Source: Pseudomonas sp. SDI (GTDB lineage Bacteria > Pseudomonadota > Gammaproteobacteria > Pseudomonadales > Pseudomonadaceae). Taken from it: 64,000 bases of DNA. The notes under the pieces were generated by a model that saw only the letters and a program-made list of their open reading frames with translations, did not search any database and was not told where the DNA came from. Both the position numbers and the translations under genes were made by a program. The first letter of the stretch is position 1. Every line of letters starts with the position of its first letter. Positions 10,387 to 18,511 of the stretch are shown in pieces. The stretch spans positions 1-64,000 of the forward strand of contig NZ_QETK01000005.1 of assembly GCF_003105155.1 (NCBI RefSeq), in the 5' to 3' direction.

Positions 10387-10816
10387 ATCGCGTATTGGTC
10401 AGAACACCGAAGTCACCCTGCACTTCGCGCTGCACCTGGAAAACGGTGACACTGTCGACAGTACCTTCGACAAGGCGCCAGCGGTGTTCAAGGTAGGCGA
10501 CGGCAACCTGCTGCCGGGCTTCGAAGCGGCCCTGTTCGGCTTCAAGGCCGGTGACAAGCGCACCGTCAGCGTGGCCCCGGAGAACGCCTTCGGTCAGCCG
10601 AACCCGCAGAACGTGCAGGTCATGCCACGTTCGCAGTTCCAGGACATGGAGTTGTCCGAGGGCCTGCTGGTGATCTTCAACGATGCCGCCAACGCCGAAT
10701 TGCCAGGTGTGGTGAAAGCGTTCGACGATGCCCAGGTGACCATCGACTTCAACCATCCGCTGGCCGGCAAGACCTTGAGCTTCGAGGTGGAAATCCTCGC
10801 GGTCAAGGCCCTGTGA
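10379..10816 (+). CDS. fkpB: FKBP-type peptidyl-prolyl isomerase FkpB (SlpA)
   Basis: 145-residue cytoplasmic FKBP-type cis/trans prolyl isomerase of the SlyD/SlpA class, with the pattern [12 protein letters not shown] ... [16 protein letters not shown] and an insert-in-flap domain (residues about 70-130) ending NHPLAGKTL. It lacks the His-rich tail of SlyD, so SlpA/FkpB is the right subfamily; the slyD gene is separate, at 43866. The start ATG overlaps the lspA stop. The lspA-fkpB-ispH order is standard in gammaproteobacteria. Confidence 0.95.
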   Translation: MTESRIGQNTEVTLHFALHLENGDTVDSTFDKAPAVFKVGDGNLLPGFEAALFGFKAGDKRTVSVAPENAFGQPNPQNVQVMPRSQFQDMELSEGLLVIFNDAANAELPGVVKAFDDAQVTIDFNHPLAGKTLSFEVEILAVKAL

Positions 10817-10830
10817 GCCTGGAGTCTCCC

Positions 10831-11778
10831 ATGCAGATCAAACTCGCCAACCCCCGTGGCTTCTGTGCCGGTGTGGACCGGGCGATCGAAATCGTCAACC
10901 GCGCGCTGGAAGTCTTCGGCCCGCCGATCTATGTGCGCCACGAAGTGGTGCACAACAAGTTTGTCGTCGAAGACCTGCGCGCGCGCGGGGCAATCTTCGT
11001 CGAGGAGCTGGATCAGGTGCCGGACGATGTCATCGTCATCTTCAGTGCTCACGGTGTTTCCCAGGCCGTGCGTCAGGAAGCGGCGGGGCGCGGCCTGAAG
11101 GTGTTCGACGCGACTTGCCCGCTGGTGACCAAAGTGCATATCGAAGTGGCGCGCTACAGCCGCGACGGTAAGGAGTGCATCCTCATCGGGCACGCCGGTC
11201 ACCCGGAAGTGGAAGGCACCATGGGCCAGTACGATGCCGGCAATGGCGGCGCGATCTACCTGGTCGAAGATGAGGAAGACGTTGCCAACCTCGAGGTGCG
11301 TAACCCCGAGCGGTTGGCCTTCGTGACCCAGACCACGCTGTCGATGGATGATACCAGCCGGGTGATCGATGCCCTGCGTTCGCGTTTCCCGAGCATTGGC
11401 GGGCCGCGCAAGGACGACATTTGCTACGCCACGCAAAACCGTCAGGATGCGGTCAAGCAACTGGCCGACGAATGCGACGTGGTGCTGGTGGTGGGCAGCC
11501 CGAACAGCTCCAACTCCAACCGCCTGCGCGAGCTGGCGGAGCGCATGGCCACCCCGGCCTACCTGATCGACGGCGCCGAAGACCTGCAGCAAAGCTGGTT
11601 CGACGGTGTCCAGCGCATCGGTATCACGGCCGGTGCTTCGGCACCGGAAGTGCTGGTGCGTGGCGTTATCCAGCAGCTCCAGGCCTGGGGTGCAACTGGC
11701 GCCGAAGAACTGGACGGGCGCGAAGAGAACATCACCTTCTCGATGCCCAAAGAGCTGCGGGTTCGTTCACTGATCTGA
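10831..11778 (+). CDS. ispH: 4-hydroxy-3-methylbut-2-enyl diphosphate reductase
   Basis: 315-residue IspH (LytB), the last enzyme of the MEP isoprenoid pathway, producing IPP and DMAPP. The three cysteines that bind the iron-sulphur cluster are recognisable (GFCAGVDRA near residue 12, DATCPLV near 96, and one near 200), as is the E/H/T active-site region. ATG 10831 gives the family N-terminus [14 protein letters not shown] and follows GGAG; an upstream GTG at 10813 overlapping fkpB is less likely. The next gene converges and overlaps its last bases. Confidence 0.97.
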   Translation: MQIKLANPRGFCAGVDRAIEIVNRALEVFGPPIYVRHEVVHNKFVVEDLRARGAIFVEELDQVPDDVIVIFSAHGVSQAVRQEAAGRGLKVFDATCPLVTKVHIEVARYSRDGKECILIGHAGHPEVEGTMGQYDAGNGGAIYLVEDEEDVANLEVRNPERLAFVTQTTLSMDDTSRVIDALRSRFPSIGGPRKDDICYATQNRQDAVKQLADECDVVLVVGSPNSSNSNRLRELAERMATPAYLIDGAEDLQQSWFDGVQRIGITAGASAPEVLVRGVIQQLQAWGATGAEELDGREENITFSMPKELRVRSLI

Positions 11779-12267
11779 GCCGCACAGTGCTTGCGCGCTT
11801 GATGCCTGGCGCAGGCTGACGCGTCCGGTGCGCGCCAGCACGACCTGATACACGCTCCGACCGGGGCCCTGGCACACATGCAGGGTCCCGGCCTGGAACG
11901 CCCCACCGGCCTGCACGGCAACACCCAAACCGCTGAAGCGCACCTGCCGCGCTACGGGCTGATTGCCGACAATCGGCACCTGCCCGTGCAGGGCAACCTC
12001 GTGTAACAGTTCACCGCCGTGCGCTTCCAGCAGCACGCGCCAGCCGCTGCTCCAGTTACCCGCCCGAGCCTCCACGCTGACCACCTGATTGCGCAGCAAC
12101 GCCTCACTGCGCGCGCTGCGCAGGGTCTGGGCCAGTTGTTCGGCCAGGGCCTGACGCAGTAGGTCCTGGCTCATGGCGTTGTAGGCCGGTAGGCCGAGCT
12201 GTGTCAGCAGCATCAGCAGCGCCAAGGCCGCGACCAGTTGAATCAGTGTTACGCCCTGTTGCTTCAT
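11767..12267 (-). CDS. FimT/GspH-like minor prepilin, Gln at position 5
   Basis: 166-residue pseudopilin with a short leader (MKQQG) and the cleavage/helix motif [16 protein letters not shown], then a GspH/FimT-type domain with [15 protein letters not shown] and two C-terminal cysteines. FimT-like minor pilins are parts of type IV pili and can bind DNA during natural transformation. The start at 12267 follows a GGAGGG ribosome site. The conserved Glu5 of mature pilins, which helps N-methylation and assembly, is Gln here. It is divergent from pilVWXE and its 3' end overlaps ispH by 12 bases. Family is certain; FimT versus FimU is not resolved. Confidence 0.88.
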   Translation of the reverse strand: MKQQGVTLIQLVAALALLMLLTQLGLPAYNAMSQDLLRQALAEQLAQTLRSARSEALLRNQVVSVEARAGNWSSGWRVLLEAHGGELLHEVALHGQVPIVGNQPVARQVRFSGLGVAVQAGGAFQAGTLHVCQGPGRSVYQVVLARTGRVSLRQASSAQALCGSDQ

Positions 12268-12374
12268 CGTGCATCCCTCCCTGGAAGTGCTTCGCTTCAG
12301 GTTCAGGGCCCCGCGCATGGCTGTCCAGTCGGCGGGGTTGGAGAGATCCAGAGGAAATTTCGCAGGAGGCGAAC

Positions 12375-12563
12375 ATGGCCAGGACGGCAGAGCAGGGCAT
12401 GACATTGATCGAAGTACTGGTAGCGCTGGTGGTGCTGGCGCTGGGCCTGTTCGGCTCGGCCACGCTGCAATGGCGGGCCTTGCAGGCTACCGAGCAGGCG
12501 TTGTACGACAGCCAGGCGATCTACAGGCAGCAAACGGCGCTGGAAAAGGCCCGCGCGTCATGA
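12375..12563 (+). CDS. pilV: Very short PilV-like minor prepilin
   Basis: 62-residue protein with a typical class III signal and helix, GMTLIEVLVALVVLALGLFG, followed by the PilV-type continuation SATLQWRALQATEQALYDSQ, and then a stop. Usual PilV proteins are two to three times longer, with a globular C-terminal domain that is absent here. It has a good ribosome site (GCAGGAGGC) and its stop overlaps the pilW start (ATGA), so it is arranged as a translated gene rather than an obvious frameshift remnant. It could still be a decayed gene kept for coupling to pilW. Confidence 0.75.
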   Translation: MARTAEQGMTLIEVLVALVVLALGLFGSATLQWRALQATEQALYDSQAIYRQQTALEKARAS

Positions 12564-13207
12564 CCGGTCAGCGCGGTTTTGGCCTGGTCGAGGCTTTGCT
12601 CGCCCTGGGCCTGGGGCTGATTGTACTGCTGGCAGGTAGTCGGCTGTTCGTGACGGCGGTGAAAACCTGGCAGGCGCAGACGGTGGCTGCGCGCTTGCAG
12701 GACGATGCGCGGCTGGCGCTGCTGCGGATCTCGCGGGATATCCGTGCCAGTGGCATGTTCGGTTGCCTGCGCACAGAGGCCACCCAGTTCAGCGACGCGA
12801 CCAGCACCGCGGCTTTCCGCGAGCCGCTGCGGCTTGAAAGCCGCAGCGATGGCAGCCTGCGCAGCTTGTCCCTGCTGGTCAGCGAGCCGGCAGCGAGCGG
12901 GGCGCCGACATGGACCGTCGTCACCGACTGCCTTGGCTTCGCCCGGGTGTATGCCGGTGAACAGGTGCCCGGGCCGGGCGAGTATGCCTTCGCGATACGT
13001 CGGCAGACCTACCGGGTCGCGGACCGCCAACTGCTGCTCAGCAGTGGCGGCAGCAGCGCGGTACTGATCGAGGATGTCGATACGCTGGCCGTGCGGGTCG
13101 AACCGGCGAGCATTCACCTTGAGTTGACGCTGAGCGATCCGCAACAGCGGGTGCGCCCGCAGACTTATCGCCTGAGCAGTACCTTGCGTAATCGGGTGCC
13201 AGGGTGA
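12560..13207 (+). CDS. pilW: PilW-like minor prepilin
   Basis: 215-residue type IV minor pilin. The leader MTGQRG is followed by FGLVEALLALGLGLIVLLAG, with Glu5 present. The rest is a PilW-type domain with RLQDDARLALLRISRDIRASGMFGC; the cysteines are typical of the family. It is short for a PilW. The ATG overlaps the pilV stop, and the stop overlaps the GTG start of the next gene. PilVWXE proteins normally form a tip complex that primes pilus assembly together with PilY1, but no pilY1 gene is present here. Confidence 0.85.
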   Translation: MTGQRGFGLVEALLALGLGLIVLLAGSRLFVTAVKTWQAQTVAARLQDDARLALLRISRDIRASGMFGCLRTEATQFSDATSTAAFREPLRLESRSDGSLRSLSLLVSEPAASGAPTWTVVTDCLGFARVYAGEQVPGPGEYAFAIRRQTYRVADRQLLLSSGGSSAVLIEDVDTLAVRVEPASIHLELTLSDPQQRVRPQTYRLSSTLRNRVPG

Positions 13208-13596
13208 GTGGCCGGCAACGCGGTATCGTGCTGCTGGCCAGCCTGGTGCTGGTACTGATCCTTGGCGTGCTCGGGCTCTCGGCGATGCACAGCGCGGCCG
13301 TCCAGGCGCGAATCGTCGGCAACCAGGCGGCGGCCCTGCAGGCCTTCGAGAACGCCGAGGCGGCCTTGTTGGCGGGCGAGGCGAGCACTGCCGGCGCGCT
13401 GCTGGCAGGGCCCGGCTTCCGCGTGGACTACCTGGGCGTGAGCGATCTGGCGCTCGGTTTGCCCGATGGGGTATCCGCTGCACTGTACCGGGTCACCGCT
13501 GGCCATGCGCAGGTGGTGCTGGAAAGTTTCTTTGCCCGGCCGCTGGACGCGCCGGGGCTGGCGGCCCGGCGTATCGCCTGGCGGCAAATTCGCTAG
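13204..13596 (+). CDS. pilX: PilX-like minor prepilin
   Basis: 130-residue protein with GTG start overlapping the pilW stop. Leader MSGRQRG then IVLLASLVLVLILGVLGLSAM, followed by QARIVGNQAAALQAFENAEAALLAGE, which is the PilX/GspK-like pattern. As in GspK-type pseudopilins, no Glu is present at position 5. It is placed by synteny (pilV-W-X-E) and the N-terminal motif. Confidence 0.82.
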   Translation: MSGRQRGIVLLASLVLVLILGVLGLSAMHSAAVQARIVGNQAAALQAFENAEAALLAGEASTAGALLAGPGFRVDYLGVSDLALGLPDGVSAALYRVTAGHAQVVLESFFARPLDAPGLAARRIAWRQIR

Positions 13597-13607
13597 GAGG
13601 GCAGGCG

Positions 13608-14018
13608 ATGCAGGTTAGACCAAAAGGTATGTCGCTGATTGAACTGTTGATTGTCGTGGCGGTGGTCGGCATGCTGGCGAGCATTGCCTACCCCAGCTAC
13701 AGCGAACAGGTCCGAAAGGCCGCGCGCACGGAAATTGCCGGGTTGCTGTTCGAAAGCGCGCACCATCTGCAACGCCACTACGCCCGTACCGGCAGCTATG
13801 CCGACAGCGCGGCGGTTGCGACGCCATTACCGCCAGGCACCGATCATTACAGCCTCACGGCTGCGCGCCACGCCGAGGGCTTCACCCTCACGGCCGTGCG
13901 CCGCGCCAGCAGCCTGATGGCGGATGACCCGTGCGGCGATTTCGAGCTCGACCAGCGTGGCCTGCGCAGCAATCCACAGGCGCTGGCCAGCGACGGGCTG
14001 AAGTGCTGGGGCAGTTGA
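13608..14018 (+). CDS. pilE: PilE-like minor prepilin
   Basis: 136-residue type IV pilin-like protein with leader MQVRPKG and helix MSLIELLIVVAVVGMLASIA, then YPSYSEQVRKAARTEIAGLL and a C-terminal disulphide region (DDPCGDFEL ... GLKCWGS). Glu5 is present; the first mature residue would be Met instead of the usual Phe. It lies 11 bases after pilX behind AGGAGGG. It is the last gene of the cluster; thiO starts 29 bases later and may be co-transcribed. Confidence 0.87.
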   Translation: MQVRPKGMSLIELLIVVAVVGMLASIAYPSYSEQVRKAARTEIAGLLFESAHHLQRHYARTGSYADSAAVATPLPPGTDHYSLTAARHAEGFTLTAVRRASSLMADDPCGDFELDQRGLRSNPQALASDGLKCWGS

Positions 14019-14047
14019 AGATTTTCATTCGGGTACTGGATCTACAG

Positions 14048-15145
14048 ATGACCAAGCAAGTAGTGATTGTCGGCGGTGGGGTGATCGGCCTGCTGACTGC
14101 GTTCAACCTGGCGGCCGATGTCGAGCAGGTCGTGCTTTGCGATAAGGGCGAGGTTGGCCAGGAGTCGTCCTGGGCTGGCGGCGGCATTGTCTCGCCGCTG
14201 TACCCTTGGCGTTACAGCCCGGCGGTAACGGCGCTGGCGCACTGGTCGCAGGATTTTTATCCACAGCTCGGCGCGCGGCTATTGGCCAGCACCGGGGTCG
14301 ATCCTGAAGTGCACACCACCGGCCTGTACTGGCTGGACCTGGACGACGAAGCCGAGGCGCTGGCCTGGGCCGTGCGCGAAGGGCGGCCGCTGAGCGCGGT
14401 GCCGATCGAGCAGGCGTATGCTGCCGTGCCAGTACTGGGGGCGGGCTTCAGCCGCGCGATCTACATGGCCGGGGTGGCCAACGTGCGCAACCCGCGGCTG
14501 GTCAAGTCGCTGAAGGCGGCGTTGCTGGCACTGCCGAATGTCACCTTGCGGGAGCACTGCGCGATCAGCGGTTTCAGCCGCGAAGGCGAGCGAATTACCG
14601 GAGTGGAGACCGCCGACGGACGGATCGCTGCCGACCAGGTGGTACTCACGGCGGGGGCCTGGAGCGGCGACCTGCTGCGTCCGCTGGGCCTGACCCTGCC
14701 GGTGGTGCCGGTGAAGGGGCAGATGATCCTGTTCAAGTGTGCCGAGGACTTCCTGCCGAGTATGGTCCTGGCCAAAGGCCGTTATGCGATACCGCGGCGC
14801 GATGGGCACATTCTGATTGGCAGTACGCTGGAGCATACCGGCTACGACAAGACGCCGACCGCCGATGCGCTGGAGAGCCTCAAGGCTTCGGCAGTGGAGT
14901 TGTTGCCGGCGCTGGCTGAAGCCACTCCGGTCGGGCACTGGGCCGGGCTGCGGCCGGGGTCGCCGGAGGGGCTGCCGTACATCGGCGAGGTGCCGGGCTG
15001 GCAGGGGCTGTGGCTAAACTGCGGGCATTACCGCAATGGCCTGGTGCTGGCGCCGGCTTCGTGCCAGTTGTTTGCCGATTTGTTGCTGGGGCGTGAGCCG
15101 ATTATCGATCCGGCGCCTTATGCGCCAGGCGGGCGTTTGCGGTAA
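14048..15145 (+). CDS. thiO: Glycine oxidase ThiO (FAD-dependent)
   Basis: 365-residue D-amino-acid-oxidase family flavoprotein. The N-terminal Rossmann motif VVIVGGGVIGLLTAFNL is intact, and the C-terminal part has the family signature GHWAGLRPGSPEGLPYIGEV and CGHYRNGLVLAP. ThiO oxidises glycine to iminoglycine for the thiazole moiety of thiamine. No other thi genes are adjacent. The start at 14048 gives the expected N-terminus; the frame is open upstream but only in pilE-overlapping sequence. Confidence 0.93.
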   Translation: MTKQVVIVGGGVIGLLTAFNLAADVEQVVLCDKGEVGQESSWAGGGIVSPLYPWRYSPAVTALAHWSQDFYPQLGARLLASTGVDPEVHTTGLYWLDLDDEAEALAWAVREGRPLSAVPIEQAYAAVPVLGAGFSRAIYMAGVANVRNPRLVKSLKAALLALPNVTLREHCAISGFSREGERITGVETADGRIAADQVVLTAGAWSGDLLRPLGLTLPVVPVKGQMILFKCAEDFLPSMVLAKGRYAIPRRDGHILIGSTLEHTGYDKTPTADALESLKASAVELLPALAEATPVGHWAGLRPGSPEGLPYIGEVPGWQGLWLNCGHYRNGLVLAPASCQLFADLLLGREPIIDPAPYAPGGRLR

Positions 15146-15176
15146 TGGCTGATCGCCGGCACACCGTCCCTCAAAT

Positions 15177-15407
15177 CTAGCGCTTGTCGCTCGGCCCCTG
15201 TTGCAGGTGCGCCGAGCTGCAGTACCACTGATTGCCGCGGTGCAACGCCCGGTCATTTGGCAAGTGCACCCCGCAATGCGCGCAGCGCACCATCTTCAAC
15301 GGGTCGTCCAGCGTTGCAGACGAGTCAGCGCTATTGCTGGCCTTGAACTTGCGCCACAGCCAGAAAGCAGCGGCAATCAGAGCGATCCAGAACAGTAGAC
15401 GAACCAT
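15177..15407 (-). CDS. PP0621-family small membrane-anchored zinc-ribbon-like protein
   Basis: 76-residue protein with an N-terminal membrane helix (MVRLLFWIALIAAAFWLW) and a cytoplasmic part with CAHCG and a downstream YCSSAH cysteine, with the conserved VHLPNDRALHRGNQWYC block. It matches the small Pseudomonas family called PP0621. The function is unknown; the paired cysteines suggest metal binding. It lies alone between thiO (convergent) and bamD. Confidence 0.85.
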   Translation of the reverse strand: MVRLLFWIALIAAAFWLWRKFKASNSADSSATLDDPLKMVRCAHCGVHLPNDRALHRGNQWYCSSAHLQQGPSDKR

Positions 15408-15465
15408 GGCATCCAGCTTAGTCAGGGAAATGCCGCCAGTTTAGGCCCTGGACGAAACGCGGCCA

Positions 15466-15496
15466 ATAAAAAAGGGAGGCCTGGGCCTCCCTTTTT
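15466..15496 (-). terminator. bamD terminator
   Basis: A 12-base stem, AAAAAGGGAGGC (15469-15480) pairing with GCCTCCCTTTTT (15485-15496), ends in T-runs in both orientations. It sits about 20 bases after the bamD stop and also separates it from the PP0621-family gene. Confidence 0.85.
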
Positions 15497-15515
15497 ATTC
15501 AGCGGATGATCGCGA

Positions 15516-16538
15516 TCAGTCGAACACGCCGAAGGTCATGTAGCTGAACCAGGAGCGGTCGTCGTTGTTACCGGCCGCTGGGTGTTGTTCTTCTTCGATC
15601 ACGTCGCCATTGGCGTCTTTAGGCAGCAGCTCTTCCGGGATCGCGTCTTTGGCGTCCTGGTACTGCTTGATCACGTCCTGGTTGGCGCGGGTTTCGCCCG
15701 GCGGCAGGGGCGTGTCGGTTTCGATCAGGCCCAGGGTGGCCTTGGATAGCCACGAACGGTTGTCGGTTTCAGCCTGCTGCGGCACGAACTGACCGTCCAC
15801 CAGGCTTGGGTGGTTCGGGTAGTTCAGCTTCAGGGTTTCCAGGCTGGTGGCTGCCAGTTCGTCCAGGTGCAGACGCTGGTAGGACTCGGTCATTACCGCC
15901 AGGCCGTCGCCGACCGATGGGGTTTCCTGGAAGTTTTCCACCACGTAGCGACCACGGTTGGCGGCAGCGACGTAGGCCTGACGGGTCAGGTAGTAGTCGG
16001 CCACGTGGATTTCGTAGGCGGCCAGCAGATTGCGCAGGTAGATCATGCGCTGCTTGGCGTCCGGCGAGTAGCGGCTGTTCGGGAAGCGGCTGGTGAGCTG
16101 AGCGAACTCGTTGTACGAATCACGCGCGGCGCCCGGGTCACGCTTGGTCATGTCCAGTGGCAGGAAGCGCGCCAGCAGGCCGCGGTCCTGGTCGAACGAG
16201 GTCAGACCCTTCAGATAGTAGGCGTAGTCGACGTTCGGATGCTGCGGGTGCAGACGAATGAAACGCTCGGCAGCCGACTTGGCCGCTTCCGGTTCGGCGT
16301 TCTTGTAGTTCGCGTAGATCAGCTCCAGCTGCGCCTGGTCGGCGTAGCGGCCGAACGGATAGCGCGACTCCAGCGCCTTGAGCTTGGCGGTGGCACTGGT
16401 GTAGCTGTGGTTGTCCAGGTCGGCCTGCGCCTGCTGGTACAGCTCTGCCTCGCTCAGGTTTTCGTCAACGACTTCCTTCGAAGAACAAGCAGCGGTGAGT
16501 CCGAGGATGGCGATCAGCAGCAGGTGTTTCACTTGCAT
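15516..16538 (-). CDS. bamD: Outer-membrane assembly lipoprotein BamD (ComL)
   Basis: 340-residue BamD, an essential partner of BamA in the beta-barrel assembly machine on the inner face of the outer membrane. The lipoprotein signal [20 protein letters not shown] has its lipobox at LTAAC (Cys19). TPR repeats follow ([17 protein letters not shown] ... [20 protein letters not shown]). The C-terminus is extended and acidic, as in other pseudomonads. ATG 16538 is chosen for the signal peptide. It diverges from rluD, the usual arrangement. Confidence 0.96.
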   Translation of the reverse strand: MQVKHLLLIAILGLTAACSSKEVVDENLSEAELYQQAQADLDNHSYTSATAKLKALESRYPFGRYADQAQLELIYANYKNAEPEAAKSAAERFIRLHPQHPNVDYAYYLKGLTSFDQDRGLLARFLPLDMTKRDPGAARDSYNEFAQLTSRFPNSRYSPDAKQRMIYLRNLLAAYEIHVADYYLTRQAYVAAANRGRYVVENFQETPSVGDGLAVMTESYQRLHLDELAATSLETLKLNYPNHPSLVDGQFVPQQAETDNRSWLSKATLGLIETDTPLPPGETRANQDVIKQYQDAKDAIPEELLPKDANGDVIEEEQHPAAGNNDDRSWFSYMTFGVFD

Positions 16539-16687
16539 GGCGGCTTGCGTCCCTATGACGGCCGCTGTCTTGGGCGAGGCCGTCCTGTTATGATGAACGC
16601 CCCGTGGAACCCTCGGGGCAAAAGACGCCGTATTTAACCACAAGCGTGCAGCCGAAACCAAAGGCTGTGCCTCCGCCTGATTCGAGC

Positions 16688-17650
16688 ATGTCCGAGAATA
16701 TTCAACTTAGCGCAGAGGTTCCGTCCGAATTGGGCGGGCAACGCCTCGATCAAGTCGCCGCCCAACTGTTTGCCGAGCATTCGCGCTCGCGCCTGTCCGC
16801 CTGGATCAAAGAGGGCCGTCTGACCGTTGATGGCGCTGTGTTGCGTCCTCGCGATATCGTGCATGGTGGCTCGCTGCTGGCGCTCGACGCCGAGCAGGAA
16901 GCCCAAGGCGAGTGGGTGGCCCAGGACATCGAACTGGATATCGTCTACGAAGACGACCAGATCCTTGTCATCAACAAGCCTGCGGGCCTGGTGGTGCACC
17001 CGGCTGCCGGGCACGCCGACGGCACCCTGCTCAATGCCCTGCTGCATCACGTGCCGGACATCATCAACGTGCCGCGCGCTGGTATCGTGCACCGTCTGGA
17101 CAAGGACACCACCGGTCTGATGGTGGTGGCCAAGACCATTCAGGCGCAGACCCAGCTGGTTGCCCAGCTGCAAAGCCGCAGCGTCAGCCGTATCTATGAG
17201 TGCATCGTGATCGGTGTAGTCACCGCCGGCGGCAAGATCAACGCGCCGATCGGTCGTCACGGCGGCCAGCGTCAGCGCATGGCGGTTACCGAAGGCGGCA
17301 AGCCCGCGGTCAGCCACTATCGGGTGCTTGAGCGATTCCGCTCGCACACCCACGTGCGGGTCAAGCTGGAAACCGGTCGTACCCACCAGATCCGCGTGCA
17401 CATGGCTCATGTCAACTTCCCGTTGGTCGGCGATCCGGTCTACGGCGGGCGTTTCCGCATCCCGCCGGCAGCCAACCCAACCATGGTCGACGCCCTCAAG
17501 ACCTTCCCGCGCCAAGCCCTGCACGCGCGCTTCCTGGAGTTGGATCACCCGACCACCGGCGAGCGCATGGGCTGGGAATCGGCGCTGCCGGACGACTTCG
17601 TCTGGCTGCTGTCGCTGCTCAAGCAAGACCGCGAGGCGTTCGTCGGATGA
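16688..17650 (+). CDS. rluD: 23S rRNA pseudouridine(1911/1915/1917) synthase RluD
   Basis: 320-residue RluA-family enzyme that makes pseudouridines in helix 69 of 23S rRNA. An N-terminal S4 RNA-binding domain (residues about 15-75) is followed by the catalytic block [16 protein letters not shown] with the active aspartate, and by the [11 protein letters not shown] signature. ATG 16688 gives the family start [14 protein letters not shown]. The stop overlaps the ATG of pgeF by four bases. Confidence 0.96.
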   Translation: MSENIQLSAEVPSELGGQRLDQVAAQLFAEHSRSRLSAWIKEGRLTVDGAVLRPRDIVHGGSLLALDAEQEAQGEWVAQDIELDIVYEDDQILVINKPAGLVVHPAAGHADGTLLNALLHHVPDIINVPRAGIVHRLDKDTTGLMVVAKTIQAQTQLVAQLQSRSVSRIYECIVIGVVTAGGKINAPIGRHGGQRQRMAVTEGGKPAVSHYRVLERFRSHTHVRVKLETGRTHQIRVHMAHVNFPLVGDPVYGGRFRIPPAANPTMVDALKTFPRQALHARFLELDHPTTGERMGWESALPDDFVWLLSLLKQDREAFVG

Positions 17651-18387
17651 GCACTCTGACGCCCGACCTGCTGATCCCCGACTGGCCTGCGCCAGCCGCG
17701 GTGCGGGCGTGCGTCACCACGCGTAATGGCGGCGTCAGCCTGGCGCCGTTCGAATCGTTGAACCTCGGCGATCACGTCGGCGACGACCCGGCCGCCGTGG
17801 CCGAGAACCGTCGCCGATTGACCGCCGAGTTTGCCATCCAGCCTGCCTGGCTCAAGCAGGTGCATGGGCGGGAGGTCGCCGACGCCGACCCGGCGCTGAT
17901 TGCCGAGGCCGACGCCAGCTGGACGTCCCGCCCAGGCATCGCCTGCACGGTGATGACCGCCGATTGCCTGCCTGCGCTGTTCTGCGACCGCGCCGGTACG
18001 CGGGTCGCCGCAGCCCATGCCGGTTGGCGCGGGTTGGCCGGCGGGGTGCTGGAAGCCACCCTCGACCGCCTCGATGTCGCCGCGCAGGACGTTCTGGTCT
18101 GGCTTGGCCCGGCCATCGGCCCGCAGGCTTTCGAAGTGGGCGCGGAAGTCCGTGAAGCGTTCATGACCGTTCATCCGGAAACTGCCACGGCCTTTGTCGC
18201 TGCTGCCCAACCCGGCAAGTACCTGGCCGACATCTATCGCCTGGCGCGCATCCGTCTGGCCGCACGCGGCGTGACCGCGGTGTATGGTGGCGGCCAGTGC
18301 ACGGTCAGCGACCCGCGCTTCTATTCCTACCGACGTAACCCGAACACCGGGCGTTTCGCCTCGTTGGTCTGGCTTGAGTCTCGCTGA
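17647..18387 (+). CDS. pgeF: Peptidoglycan editing factor PgeF (YfiH, laccase-domain)
   Basis: 246-residue multi-copper polyphenol oxidase/YfiH family protein. The conserved metal site is visible as KQVHGREV, MTADCLPALFCD and AAAHAGWRGLAGG (H, C, H). In E. coli the protein hydrolyses mis-made UDP-MurNAc-L-Ser; earlier annotations as polyphenol oxidase or purine nucleosidase reflect in vitro activities. It is coupled to rluD by ATGA overlap, the usual rluD-pgeF-clpB order. Confidence 0.93.
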   Translation: MSTLTPDLLIPDWPAPAAVRACVTTRNGGVSLAPFESLNLGDHVGDDPAAVAENRRRLTAEFAIQPAWLKQVHGREVADADPALIAEADASWTSRPGIACTVMTADCLPALFCDRAGTRVAAAHAGWRGLAGGVLEATLDRLDVAAQDVLVWLGPAIGPQAFEVGAEVREAFMTVHPETATAFVAAAQPGKYLADIYRLARIRLAARGVTAVYGGGQCTVSDPRFYSYRRNPNTGRFASLVWLESR

Positions 18388-18407
18388 CCTGGATCAAGCC
18401 CGCTACG

Positions 18408-18435
18408 CTTGAAACCTCCAGAATCACCCTCATCT
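18408..18435 (+). promoter_or_regulatory. Heat-shock (sigma-32) promoter of clpB
   Basis: CTTGAAA (18408-18414), a 13-base spacer and CCTCATCT (18428-18435) match the sigma-32 consensus (CTTGAAA, 13-15 bases, CCCCATnT), with one mismatch in the -10 element. It lies about 75 bases before the clpB start, as expected for a heat-shock gene. Confidence 0.75.
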
Positions 18436-18511
18436 ATGTGGGTATCTCTGGCAGGCTTCTCTTCATCAGGTGTGTCCATCGCTCCGGCCTGCCCATAAAG
18501 GAAGGTAACTT

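Noticed and set aside
12201-12374. Longer N-terminus for PilV
   Set aside because: The prepilin leader must directly precede GMTLIEV; extra residues would prevent normal processing.
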